Shown piece after piece: positions 32,803 to 46,500 of a DNA stretch of 64,000 bases (positions within the stretch are counted from its first letter, which is position 1; each line of letters opens with the position of its first letter). A program made the position numbers and the translations under genes. The DNA comes from Opisthocomus hoazin (Eukaryota; Chordata; Aves; Opisthocomiformes; Opisthocomidae): NCBI RefSeq assembly GCF_030867145.1, contig NC_134428.1, positions 8,432,001 to 8,496,000 on the forward strand, in the 5' to 3' direction. The notes below the pieces were generated by a model. That model had not been told where the DNA came from, searched no databases, and saw only the letters and a program-made list of their open reading frames with translations.

Positions 32803-35800
32803 CACATATGCTCAGTGGCATCAGTAGAGGATTGCGGCAAGAGCCTTGCCCCAGCTGCACCTGGCATGCGTGTGGCAGAGGAGAAGCAGCATCTGGCCCA
32901 GGCCCCTCCTCAGAGAGGGTGGAAACGTGAGCGTGTACAGCCATCCAGCACGCCAGAAATTATTGCATTGCTCTCACCGGCACACAGGCTCAACCCGTTC
33001 TGTTCCTGCTGATGGCAGCCTACAGGCTACGAACACAGCGTGAAGCTCCCCGGCTTGGCTGACTCATTTCATTTACAAAGAATACTTAGAGGAAATGCTT
33101 AGCGTGCTCCAGCTGCGTTCTGCAGAAGTGGGTGTCACCTGATTATTCCTCTCCATGCTATAAATATGCTGGTATGTAACTGAAATAAATCAGCATTCTT
33201 TGGAATAGGGCTGGGACATGACAAAGAAAAAAAAAGGAAAGTAATTAATCATAGTCTTTACCTTACCAGTACTGCTTGCTGCTCTGAAACAGTCTGTAAA
33301 GCTGGCTTCCAGACAAGCTTATTCAAACTCCTGCACCAAGACAAAAAGAACTCGTTTTAGATAGGAAATACGAATGGCATCCGAAGCGTTAGAGCTTTGC
33401 CCTGACTGAAGTGAAGCCAGTATCTAGGAGGCTTCAGGCGTTCAACCTTTCTGACTTTGTTTCACTTCATAAAAGAACGGGATATTCTGGTGCAGCCGAA
33501 GAGGAGCGGAGAGCCCCTGTACGCAGGGTGGGGGACCACAGGCCAGGCTGTCCCCCCTGGGCAGCCGCTGCCTTCGCATGAACACACTCCGACCAGCACC
33601 GCAGCAGCCAGTTCATCCTGTGGAGCGAGAGCAGAATCGTTTTCCTACAGAAAAGTAACCAGAAGAGCGGCATTTTGTTTTTGAAAACTTAAAATCTGAG
33701 CTGTCGAATATTAGACATACACATAGGGCCGGTAAGGCTGAGAAGTTGCAGCCGTCCCACAGCATACATCGGCACGGTTCTGCAGTATTCAAGGCCTGTT
33801 CAAAGACTGATGAAATAAATTTCTAGTGCTTAGTAGGGAGAGACTTTTACTAACGGTCAAATCTTCAAGTGGGCAAGGTCTTTCTCAGGTCCAGTCAAAG
33901 ATCACCTCTCCCTGCGAGCTTTACTTGTTTAAACCAAAAACATCACAGGTTCACCACCACCAGTCAAGGTAATTTGAAATGAATAAAATGTTAGAATAGG
34001 ATTAAAAGGAGTTCAGAGTTTTAATATAATGACTTGGGAATTTTATACCAGTCTCACACTGCATTCCCTCAGGAAAAAACTTCTGGAAGTTTAAGATTAA
34101 CATCAAGCTACTTCAAGAGGAAGGTTTGAGTCCACGGGTTCCCAGGGAGCCAGGGAGGAGAAAGCCCCATCTCTGTTGCTGCGTGTGCAAGGATGGTGCG
34201 GTGTCTCCAGGACACCGACACCCGGCAGCAGCCTTGGTGGCAGCTACAGGTCATGGGGCCAAGGAGACCCGTCAGCTGGTTTTACTCACTGAAAATTTCC
34301 ACGAAAAGTCAACACTCCTCACTGTTCTGTGTGCTTTAGCTCACGTTTTTTACTTGTTTTCCCACCTGAGACACAGACGTGGTGACAGTCCTTAACTAAC
34401 CAAACTTTGCTCTGAGATCAGAAAATCTCCACGTACAACGGCTGCATTTCTTTTCTGTGAAGGTGTGACTACAGCTTTGCCCATGTGGTCACCTGCGGAT
34501 GCTAGATGGAAAGGGTCGTGGACTGGGCACGGCGCACTAGCAGCACTGGCATCCTGTTCAGAAACTGCTGGGGAGCAACTGGTGCTGCTGGTAACCCTGG
34601 GACGGAGAGCAGAAACGGCCTCGAACGGGAAGAACGCTGCTAGGGGCTGAGCGGGAAGGCTCTGGTATCGGTGCATCAGAAAGCAAAAGCTCAAATCATA
34701 GCTGAAGGAGCAGCTGGCCTTGTGCTTCTCTGCAGCGGGGAAGCAGAGCGTGACTTCAGAACAAACAGCTGAATGACCAAAACCAGCAAAAATAATGTAA
34801 AGAGGAAATCAACAGCAGCGAAACTTTTGTTTAAAGCTGCTCAATAACAGCACTTACGTGTTTTTATGTACTTAGATGGACTGGGGCTAAATAAGCTTGA
34901 TTTTCCAATTTCTTACATTATGGCATGCGTCTTGTAAAGCAAGGTTCAATAAATGGAAGTAGGTACAAGCCCAGACTTAGAATACATTTATTGCCATACC
35001 ACCTACAGATAGCCGCTCGCTCCCCAATTACCGGCATGAATGAATGAGCAAACGTTAGCGTGGACAGTAGCGTTAGTTTGGGATGAACGTCACATCAGTG
35101 CAGGGGCCCATACAAGGCCCATTTATCTCTTAATAGGCCTGAGAGAAGATACAAAATGGTAAGTAAAACCACAGAATTCTTCCTAAATCGGGATATTCAG
35201 CATATAATTGCTGAAATACGTTTTCACATTCTTTGGCTTCTTTAATCTATTAAAAAAATCAGCAGACACAAGACTGCGTGAGCCAACTGGGAGACATCGG
35301 TTCAGCTTAGAAAGACCTCTACGACTCACCTGGGAATGTCATGTTTTAAAATACAATTTGACATTAAAATGTCACAAACTGCCTCCACCTCTCAAGTGAT
35401 TTTAATCACAGGTTCCAGTCTGTAGTCTGTACAGCACCTTCTATTAAACACTATATTGGAACTCTCTAATTAAGACCCATCTCTTTCCACAAAGCCCAGA
35501 ATACGCAGGGTCAAACATTAATTTGATGGAATGAAGGACGGGCTTTTATTGCTGGCAGTCGAAGCCCTGAACAACCGTCACTGACAACGGATCCGTGAGT
35601 ACCTCCTGGTACTCGGATTCTGTTAAGGTAAATAATCTGCTGGTGCTAAAAGATTTTCATCAGCTGATTCCAGCGACACTCTAGACCTTGTGCTATGAAC
35701 TGAACAGGAGAACAAAATGAACCAGTGGAACATACAAAGAAACTGTGAAAAGGACCCACTTCAAGGGAAAATATTAAAATCCCTTCTTATGTACGGGTAA

Positions 35801-38800
35801 CCTGACCTTTCTACTGAACTAATGGTTGTGATGAAGACTGCAGTGAGGCAACTATACCAAACATTTATCTGAATAAATTTAAATAATTATTAATAAATGA
35901 CTTTAAATATACATACTTGACTTTTCGTAGGTTGGCTAAAACGTGCACAGTTGTGCAACACAATGGTTGTTTGTAAGTGCAGCTCTGTGGAGGGCAGGCC
36001 CCCAAACTAAACAACAAAACTTGGACGTGAAATCCAAATACAACCAAAAAGCGACTCTTCAGGGATTCAAAAATACTGAAGCCAAAACCTTAGCAAGCTC
36101 TCGGCTTGTCACGAAAAGCAGCAATAAATGACAAATGCAAAACCAGCACACCTTGTTTTCAAAACCTGGCGAGCCCACAAACCCAGCCTTGCAGCGGTGC
36201 ACCGCAGCGCAACAGCCCGCAGTGCTTGCGTGTTCGCAGCAGCAGCTGCCGAGACTTCGAGAGCCACCCAGGAGACCGCTTCAGTGTAGATGGGGCCCAA
36301 GAGCCGTGCAGATGCCACACAGCACCCAGCGCCTGTGCAGGGCAGGCGCGACGACGCGTGCGCGTTTTTGCCCGTGCCTCTGGAGTTCAGGCGTCCAGGC
36401 AACAGGCACTTTAGCAGGGCAGTGGACGACGCGCGACCTCGGATTTGCAAAGCAAAGCCCATCAGAGCACTCGGGCTCCGTTGCCGGTTACAGCTTCATT
36501 TACGAGAAACTGCACGCTGAAAGTGAAAGGCACAGAGGAGTTTCTTTTTCTTATCTGCAGATCTCTCTACTCTGACTACACAGTGTCTAGACTCTTCTAA
36601 AAGCTAATACAGTGATTACTAACAAACAACCCTAACCAATTTTCATTTTCATTGTTTTCACAGGTTTTAAGGCAGAGGGAGAACTGAATGGTTGAACTGC
36701 TGTCTGACAGAGACCACCGATGCATGTGCTTGCTGGTACCTCTGGCTCTGCCTCGGCTGGGACCTCAGCGGCATTTCGGCCCACTCCCCCAGAGCCCCCA
36801 GCGCTCCCCGGGGAGCTAAGGAGCCTGAAGAACACTCCGTACTGCGTCCGTGCTGTCCGTTCTTGCAATCCCTTTTACACTCACTTCTGCCAAATCAAAT
36901 ACTTGGGTGAACATTTGGGCAATGGCAACATCCTACAGGCCCCATTTTTTTCCTCCATCCAATCTGGCTAACAACGGTTAACCATATCGGTGCAGTAATT
37001 CATCACTTCGGCCAGGCGTTTCTCAAATGCAGCGGGGCTGGCCTCTATTGCTCCCCAGTTCCACTGCTCCCCCCTGCCTGGTAAAATTAAGCACTCAGGT
37101 ACATAGGCTAGATTCAGCATCTATCACGTGGATAGAGTTCATAAAACACTTTGGCTGGCCCAGTTAAATTACAGTAGCTGCTACGTATAAAACCAGCACT
37201 GCTCGGTACCAGTCTACTGATTCCTCCATCTCGGGCCCTGTTCCGAGAGGTACGTGGTGCCTTCCGAGACAGGCTACAGACTTTAAGCCTTCCTCAGTAT
37301 CAGCCTGAGTAATAGTTGTAAGCAGCTTGCAAAAAAACCAAGGCTGGGAGGCATGGTCCTTATTCAGAAAATCCCTACAGTTCACAGTGACAGGAGTGTT
37401 AATTTAAATGGTGCCACATTTTACTTGAAGCCAGCAGCATTCAGCGAAGTCCCTTTTGCTTACGACTTTCGACTTTCGCTCCTGTTTCTTATCAACGCCA
37501 TTGTACTACCCTGGCTTCTGGCCGGACACATGATGGGCTGGGAAACCAGACATTCCAGCCCCAGGAAACAGAACTGAAAGCAGCTAGAGAATCTTTGTCA
37601 TTCATCTCCTGATCTGTAGCACAGATAGATACCTTTCCTTTCAAAGGCTGCATTTCCCAGCGGTAAAACCATCGGGCTCCCTCACCAGTACTTCTGCAAT
37701 GTTCCTCGCACAGCTGTGGCGTGTTGCAGACTGCAAACATTTGTAAAGAGTGCTTGTAAAGTCATAGAAGAAGCAGTGCCACGAAGTCCCTACTCCTGAA
37801 CTGTGGGGAAAGTTTAAGTTTCTGTTCTTGAGTTCAAAGCAGCCTGCATGTTTTGCAGTGATCTCAAACTACAGTTTATGGTCTGTAGTCTTGCATGAAG
37901 CCCTCTTCAGTTCCTGGTACGTGGGCAGGAAAGGGTGTACTGTTGCTCTGATGTTGCATCAGTAAGGTCACAGACAAATGCTTTAGGAGCAATGCTTTTG
38001 TCGTCCCTGGTAGCCAATTCTCATGCGGGCACCTACTGAAGAACAAGTTCCTGTCATGGCTTTCAATTCGCTGGTTTTCATTCATGCTTTTATATTACCT
38101 GTAAATGTCTGAGTATGCAGCACCTCAGCTTAGCTAACAGCTCGAAAGTTGTGCCTTCATGCTGCAGCTTGGCATAAACGGGCAGACTGGATTTCAGCAG
38201 GTAAGAGATGAACAGGATCTGCATGAAAAGGCCTCAGGAAAGCAGCAAGTCGTATCCTTGGTCAGCCCTGCTCCTCTGTTCCGCTTGAGGAGGAGGGAGC
38301 TTTGGCCTCCCGTTCCTGGCTCTCACCAAGTGCTACAGCTTGGCCGGCCACGGTTTGGCCTCTGTGGAAGCAGGTTAGCTCCGATCATAGGAGCACAAGA
38401 TTCTTGTGAAGGTGGGCTGAGACGTCTAGACTGCAGACCTGGAAAACTGCGAGGTTTATCTACGCTTGGCCGACTGCCTCGGGAGGAAGGAGTGCTCCCG
38501 GGGCTGCCGAGCTGCCCACTGCGCGCTGCTCGGGACCCAAGTACTTCCTGCTTCCTTTTTCTTGTCTTCCTCCAGCGCCCACAGACCCTGCAATAAAACC
38601 TGCTCAGTCAGAAGGAAAGGGAACTCTTTACTGTGCTGCAATTCTAAAGCAACAGACGACTTTAAACCTGGGAGGCAACGCAGCTGCATTTCAGCAGATG
38701 GGAAACGTTGCACAAAACCGCCGCATACGCAGCTGAGACTGCTCGTGTTTAACCCTCTGCCTTGTGAGTGAAGAGCTCGGGCGTAAATTCCGAACACCGG

Positions 38801-41800
38801 CTCGGTTTTCTAACTTCCCGAGAGCTCCGGGCTATTCAGACCTCTTTCTGGTCCACACCTGCTGTTAATTGCAGCTTTTATTGACTGCTACAGCTAAGAC
38901 TGAGGACTCATGTAACCTCACCGGGATACATGCCGAACTTCCAGTGTATTCTAGGAAATTTTAATTAGTTCACGTTTTCACCTGAAATACAATCACATCA
39001 AAAAAGTATTTTTTCACATAAAACACCAATTCGGTACGGTTTTCCTCCCCGCGTTTTTGCTACAGTTTGTTTTTTATGGGACAATTGTCACTATTTTACA
39101 AACTGAATGAAATAATAGAGCTTTGAAATAATTCTCATCCCTTCAGAGACTTCACTGGAGACATTTTCTGTAAAGGGGTGCCACCATCTTTTCCGCCTCA
39201 TCAGTTTTATCCAGCAGTTTCCCAGTGAGATCATTTGTGGGAATGTTGGCATTTCAGGGTTAAACGTGGGAAACCCAGGCTCAGATCCCTTTCTGGCGCA
39301 GAGGGACTCGAGGGCATGCTGGTCAAGCTCATTTCGAAACGACGACCTCACCACAAGCCCACAGAAGGAAACACCTCTGGTCTCCCGGTGAACCTGCTTG
39401 AGTTCAGAGAGAGGCACTCAAGAGCCACTGACCTACGGAGAGAAGGGGACTTGCCTTTCAGCCTGCAGACTGGGGCTCTGACGGCAGAGAGGTGAGCCAC
39501 TCGCTTCTGGCCCAGCTCCGGGTACCACTCACGCAGCTCACCTAATAACCGCGCTCAGAGGGGGCACCGGAATCCCTCCCGCGGTCCCCACTCACAGGCG
39601 AGGGCTCTGGCTGTTGAGCTCCCCGTCTCCCTCGGCTAACAGGTACTCCCCCTTCCCGTTCAATGCAAAGAGACCTCTCCTTAGCAGTTTGGACACCTTG
39701 CAGAAAAGGGAGGAACCAAGGTTTGACTGCCTCCTTGCCAAGCAGGGACACAAACCTCTTTCCCACATACCGAAGAGGTCTTCTAAGTACTAACCCGCTG
39801 CCCCAGCCGCGCTCTCTCGGCTTGCTCCACTTTTAAAGGACTGCCATGCTTCAAAGACCCATTTTTGAACAAGCTCAAGAGGGGGGAAAAGCCTGGGACA
39901 CATCTCTGTAGGCAACAGTTGCTTACTGCCCGCTTGCACGGCACGCTGGCTGCTTCGGACCTCCTCTCACAGAAACTTGGCTCTCACGGTGCACCACAGT
40001 ACGGACCCAACACCTCATCTCAGAAACGTCTAAATTTTGTTGGGCAACCCTCAGTGCAGTGGCACACTCCTTTTTTGGCTTTTGGCCGAATTAATTAGTG
40101 CCAGGTCATCAGGCACGCTGTTTCAGAGCAGGGCTTAAACCCATGTCCTAATTTAGTGCTGCAGCTGATGGAACTGTCTGTTCTCGCTGGGCCTGTCCCC
40201 CCCTGCAAGCACACAGCTGGTCCCTGCACAAGGCCGGGTCACACGCAAACGGCCGGCTTGGCTCCTCCAGCGCGTGGCGTTGTCTCTCACCGAGCGAACT
40301 CCCCTTGTCACACCTTAAGGCAAGCAAAGCAGGTCTCTGCGGATTGAAGTGCCGTGGAAAATCATGTGTGGTTCTTGGATTGAGGTTTTTACGATTTCCT
40401 GCATAGACACGTTATGCAAGTACGCTCTAAATGCGCGAAGTGAGATCACCGATGGAAGATGTAAATAATACACACGAGATATAGTGGGGGGTGAAGAGGG
40501 TGGACACTGCTGAAAATAACCTGGATGATGAAATAATCAGGTGATAGGACAGCAGACTGAATACTCGTTCAAATGGAGGGATTTGAATACATTTGCTGCG
40601 ATCATCCTGCCTCTTCTCTAAAGCTCAGCTCACAGCAGGTAATAACAGAAAAACAGTGATGACCTGGTGAACCCTAAGCCTGTAATTACTTGTACAGCAA
40701 TCAGCTGGAATGCTTTTACCAGAGCTCCTCAGCACGCAGGGGTGAGAAGACTACTTTGTGCCCAGCAGAGGGGGCCTGGCAGTAAGCTTTCGAAACACAA
40801 ACCCAAAGGATTTCTTTGGAAATTGAGTAACGCTAAAACTAAACGGACTTTTATAGGAACTTGCAGAGTATTATGGATAAAAACAGAACTTCCTAGAAAC
40901 AGAAGATTCACAATAAACAGACACAACTCAAACTGAGTGTTGCTCCGGCTGTCTTTGCTTCCCTTACTTCTCAGGGTGGCTTTTCTATTTCAGCAGAAAG
41001 CTCTTGCAGTTACACCTGACAGGCGCAGTGTGCAAGTGAAAAAGATTTTGCTCCAAATTCCTCTGAAAAGCTGAGTCCGAGTTCCTGTTAAGCCTGTCTC
41101 TGTACACTACTTCAGTACACCAAGACAAAAAGAGGGAAGACACTGAGGTAAACTCCCGGCGGACAGTTTTCCAAGCCACCACAGAGCGGTGTGTTTGGAG
41201 GGAGGACATGTCATTCGCGCGGTCCAGGAGTTTACAGCGCAGCTATCGAATCATTTGACGCCACCCTGCAGTTTTAAGCAGTAGCCATCGATCTGGGCAG
41301 CCACAAGAGCCACTGGCAACCTCACAAGACGGGTGAGACCAAAACCATGGGAGTCATCCAAGGCGGCGGTGTACAGAAGCATGTCTAAAGCTCAGGCTTG
41401 GCGTTAAGTTGCACACAGCGTTAACGTCAAGATGAATTTCTCCTGAAATTAAAGCAGACTGGCTAGTCTTCTGGTAAAATTCCTCTTTTTCATGGTTAAT
41501 TGGATTTGTCCCCCCAAATACCGTTTCCTGGCTGGATCTCCACTCCCATAGAAGAAAAGTGCAGGCAGGTGCATTTGAATACCTTGGAATTATACTTGGT
41601 TGCTTCTGATGAGCAGTTTTACACCACATGTGAGCACTTGAACGGCACTGCTCAGTGCTTGTCAAAAGCCCGTTCTTCTGTTTCTAGTGAGAACTAGCTG
41701 CCAATTTCAGTGACAGATTCTGGTAAGTATCATTATTTTCACCTTTGTGGCTCCAGCTTCTGGTGAAGGAAATATTGAAAATAATGATGCGCTAGGATAA

Positions 41801-42119
41801 CTTAAAATGAAATTCATGCCAGATGTAGCAGAAGGTGCAAATGACTCACTGAGACCAACAAGGGTGCAACACTTTCCCCCGCTGACGTAAGCGCGGGCTG
41901 CGCCATCACCCGCGTGGCGTCGGCAGTCCCTGTGCAGGGATGCTGATGGGTGCAGTGCCCTGCCGCAGCGTGGCTCTGCCTGCTCGCCGGCCGTGCTGGT
42001 GAGGTCTGCTCAGAAGGCAGGGCCTCAGCGGCCACCCGGCATTTTCAGGCTACAGGAGTCACCACCCACGTAGCCCAGTATTTTTCCTTAAGTACTAATA
42101 TACTTCAAAAAGGAGTACA

Positions 42120-42156
42120 TGGGGGAGAAGGAGGAGGGGGAGGAGGAGGAGGAGAA
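42120..42156 (+). repeat. GGA-rich purine repeat
   Basis: GGGGGAGAAGGAGGAGGGGG followed by (AGG)n, an imperfect trinucleotide purine tract with G-quadruplex or triplex potential. Confidence 0.85.
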
Positions 42157-42369
42157 TTCTGGTCACCCGGTGAAATAAAATTATCATTTGGTGCGGATAT
42201 CAGATTGTCTGTCAAACCTCCTATTTGGAAGTGGATGTACTACTTACTGACACACCGTACCCCACCGTGTTTCTGACCAAAGAAAAAGATGGCTGTGAGG
42301 GTTACAGCGGGCCATGGGGAGGAAGGGGGAGGCGGCAGGTCATGGTGTGACCTCATCCCCGAGACCAGG

Positions 42370-43520
42370 ATCCCAGTTCATGGCACCAGCTCTGCCAGAC
42401 GGTGATCCCTGGCCCCTCCCTGCCTTCGAGGCCCCTCATCCCTACCGGTTGCCCTTGGTTCCCCCGTTCTTTGGACCTGGTGTCCTCCACATCCTTCACC
42501 CCTCTTCTCCAAATCCATCTCAAAACCTGTCCCTTCTCTACAGAGCTGTCTTCCTTCTCACAGAATAAAACCACGCAGCCTTCCACACACCAGAGCATCC
42601 CCCCCTTCCCGGAGCTTCCCCCTGCCCGCCTGCAGTCACCCCGAGCCCCTTCCTCACACCCCCCGGGTGCTCCCAGCGCTGCCCCGGCCCTCTCCCCACT
42701 GCCAGCCGCCCCCGGCTCCAACAACCCGAGCTCCTTCCTGGCACCAGCTCCTTGGGTATCCCCTCCTCGGGTGCACTTGGTGAAAACCTCGACTTCTGCT
42801 TTCCAGGTGGGAGGATCTCAGAGCATCCCGAGGCCTCGACCGCCCGCAGCTGTACCAGCAGCCAGAGGGGACCTGGCTGTGCCAGCTTCCAGAAAGCGAC
42901 GGACCCCACAGCACTTCGGCCTGTGGCACTGGGGAGGAAGAGAAAAGAGGAGAAAGGTGGGCAGTTATGGGAATTTGCAAGAAAAAAAGAATCTACTTTG
43001 ATGTTAATGACCTGAGTCAAAACACAAGGAGGCTGAACTTCCCAGAAAGGAAGTTCACTCACAAGGAACCACAGATAACCTTCAGATGCTAAACTGAAAA
43101 CTCTGGAGGAGAATGTAGATTTAATTCTCTGAAAAAAAAACCCTCTACAAAGTATACTTAATATCAGAGAGAGAAAGAAAGCAAAACACAGAGAGCATCT
43201 TGAAACTAAAAGAGGTATTAAACAGAAATTACAGGAAGCAATTAGAGAATGTCGGGCTGGAAAGCAGAAAAAAGCCAAGAGTGGAGTAAATTTTAAACCT
43301 GGGACACAGGGATTTGTTCACACAGAGAAAGGTCAGATGGGGACAAACTTCCAGCAATATTATGGAAGAACCCAATAAGGAATTAGCTGGGGCTAGCACA
43401 AAGCGATTACAAGAAATTTAAAACAAAGAAAAAAAAGGAAAAGGACTGTGAACTGGTGGAGAGGAGACAGGCTAGAAAGGAAAGAGGAAGGAAAGAAGGA
43501 ACAGAATAAATACTGCATGG
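42370..43520 (+). other. Strand-asymmetric block: pyrimidine-rich then purine-rich
   Basis: From about 42370 to 42780 the plus strand is dominated by C and T with C-runs; from about 42920 to 43510 it is dominated by A and G with GAGAGA, GGAAAGAGG and A-runs. The open frames here (up to 246 codons, minus strand, 42538-43278) are low-complexity proline/serine or glycine-rich readings of the skew and carry no recognised domain. Confidence 0.6.
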
Positions 43521-46500
43521 GATAAAGAGTGAAAAACACAGACCAGCCCATCCCAGCTCAGCTCCTGGGAACCTACAGATCTCCCAGATCTGCTTTATTA
43601 ATTGCCAATGCCAAGTTCAAAGCCTTATGGGTACAGAACTTTTCACACAGAGAGGCAACTGCCTGTGCAGGTTCCGAATGGACCAGGGAAAGCATTACCT
43701 TAACGACAAAGGGTGGACCAAAACTATGAGCCTGGGGGATTGAGGTGACATCTGCCAACTTCAGACATGAAATATTCTAGGGCAAGTGAGACTCTAGATG
43801 CCGCTGACCTAAAAAACTACCAGACATTGCTACTGCTGTAATTTTAACAAGGGCGTGGCTTCTTCCAGCTCCGCTCATCTTTCCAAAAACGCTAAATCTT
43901 TGAAGGAACGGTGGGTCCATTAGAAATTGTATTATAGGCAAGTATGTAATTGTCTCCCTTCCATTCAGTGAATTTACACGCATATTCTTTAAAATAAAAG
44001 TCATTCCTGAGTCACCTTGCACATCAAATGAAAGCAATGAAAATTTGATTTTTAGGCCATCAAGAGATGCAGGTAAAAGCCCAGGTAAAGTATGTTGAAG
44101 TAAGTCCCAAGAACCTTCACCTGCAGGTCTAACAGAGACCAAAGCAGACAGACCGCCTTGCGGACATGGGTCGTTGATAATCAGACAGCTTAATAAGAAC
44201 TCCAAACAGGCTCGCTGGTCTACTGTAAGTTCATTACCTTAAGACAACAAAAACCAATGGGCCATACTGTCAACTCGACTCCTCCAGGGATGAATGGAGC
44301 CCCTCTTGATATGGTGCAAAAAGAGAAGTAAAAATACCCAAGGAGAAAAGGGTGTCTGCGCCGAGTTCCCAGTGACTGCAGTGGCTGAGTCACAGCGGGT
44401 TCTTGGACACGCAGGGGAGTTTTAGCAGGAAACCGCCTACCACTTTATTTACAGCTCCACTTCAAGTATGCCATTCGACTCAGCTCAGTAGATGATTTTT
44501 ATCACTCTAGATGTTGTGGATGCATTTGCACAGTGACGCTTTCCAGAAGGCCACATCTGTTAATCATCGGTTTTTCATGAGGTTTCTGCCTATTTGCTTC
44601 AGATGGGAGAAACGCTGCCCCTGCTCCCCCTCTGCCTCCAGTGCAGAAGCACCTTCTCTCCGTCCCCTTCGATCTGCTTGAGTCACGCCTGACCCGCACG
44701 CATGCTCTGCACTGCTGAACTGCACCTGTCTCAAAACAGCACGCTGGCATTGCACACCTTACAGCTACAGGAGTACAAAACCACTCGTCTTCAAAATCTG
44801 GACAATTCTGGTGTCTCACCATTAGTCTCAAGCAAGGCAGAAGCTCAAAGATCCAGAAAAGGCAGTGAGAGCCGCAGTTCTGCCAGCCTATCCCACCTCA
44901 GCAAAGCGCGCTCTGCGTTCAGCACCGGGAGACAGTCCCGCTCGCCCACACGCATGATCGTTCTGGCAACTCACACCATTCAAACAACAGTAAGTTTGTG
45001 CCAGAAGACTGTTCTGAAATGCTAGCAAAGTTTCTTTTTCCACCTTTCTTCTTTGTAAAACACAGAACCATCTATAGAAAACTCTGTTAAAAAAAATGTA
45101 AATGATTGCAAATTCCAGCCCTTAAAATTTAGACAGGGCCTTCCATGTCTTTTCCTGCAAATTCTGTCCTAGTTTCGCCCATTTCTCCAGCACCCCTGCG
45201 TCCGTCGCTCGGTGCACGGACGTGTGAGCGGGCGGATTTCAGGTTGCATGTGCAAATGTAAATCTGCTGTTGCCCAGTTTGTCGGTTCCTGGCTCTGTGC
45301 ACCCCCCAACATCCGCGCCGCGCGCGCGCCAGTGCGCAAGGTGGGAGGAGGGCTGCGGTGCGTGCCGTACTGAAGCGCACGCCGCCAGTTAGGAGAAGAG
45401 AAGAGGAAATGGGGTGATGGTTCTCTGGAACAGCGATGGGGCCTCTGCGCAGCCTCAGGACTGCACCCAGCTCCCGTTTCCAGCGGGGAAGGGCTGCAGA
45501 TCCCTGGCGATGAGCACTCGTCTCCATTCATGGTGTGCTCCTCGGCGCAGCACGCCCAGCAGAGCACAGCGCCAGGCCACAGACCCTCCCAGACCCGCTT
45601 CTGCCCTCACAGGCGTGCCATCACCTTCGCCCAGCCCTGAAAGCGGGGCTGGGAGGAGGTCAGGGAAGAGACCCGTTTCTCTCTGCACACACCAGTATAC
45701 AGACCAGCTCATGCAAATCAGAATCAGCCACAGGACTTCTGGGAAGCTGCCAGTGACACTCTCAGTGCCTCAGAGCTAAGGTATGAGTGAAATTAAGAGA
45801 GGGAAGTCTCTCAAAGCTGTTTCTAAATAGCCAGTAAAAACATCCAGTCCCATCCGGCAGCAGCTGCTTTTGCAATCCGCGTTGGCAGCTTTGGACACTC
45901 GGGGTCACTTTTTCTTTTTTACACGGCACAAAGCTCACAAACTAGTGGCTTACTTTTCAAAACCAGGTCCAGCTTTAGCCCTGCCTCTCACATACACGTC
46001 TAAGAGCTCATCGCACGCAGAGCAGGGAAAGGGTGCAGAACGAGTCGCAAGAGATGATCTGCTTGCCAAAGATCTGCAGGCTGCCCCGCTGTCGGTGTTT
46101 GATGCCGCGGGCCTGTCAGACGGAGAGGATTCAGACGGGATCGGAAACAGCTCAACGAGCGCAAGCCTCCCCAGCCTCGCGTCTGGCACGTCCCTCTCCC
46201 CCTGCTGACACCCCTCCTGCCCTCCTGCCACCACCACAACCACAGAACATCACCACCGGCAGACCCACCTGCCACCCGCCAGTGGAACTGGGAATTCACT
46301 GGAATTCAGGGAACTGGAGGCAGGTCACATGCGTTACACCCTTCACACCACAATTTATCTGCACGGTTGATATTTTAGTGTTTCATGTATATTGCTCAGT
46401 TTCCCTGAAATTAACCTTTAAAACAAAAAAGAAAAAAAAAAGAAAGAAAAACCCACAGTCTCTCAGGGGGATCAGAAACCAATTTCAGGAAACACTACCA

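Larger units (their letters stand above)
29546..42300. other. Intergenic, left half of the RMI2-SOCS1 interval
   Basis: No gene can be supported. Open frames are short and have no known motif; longer ones at 29569-29791 are by-products of GC-rich promoter sequence. A minisatellite lies at 32725-32802. Short T- and A-runs near 31520-31590 and 33225 are the only other low-complexity parts. Confidence 0.55.

Noticed and set aside
42538-43278. 246-codon minus-strand frame
   Set aside because: Follows the strand-asymmetric block, low complexity over much of its length, no recognised motif.
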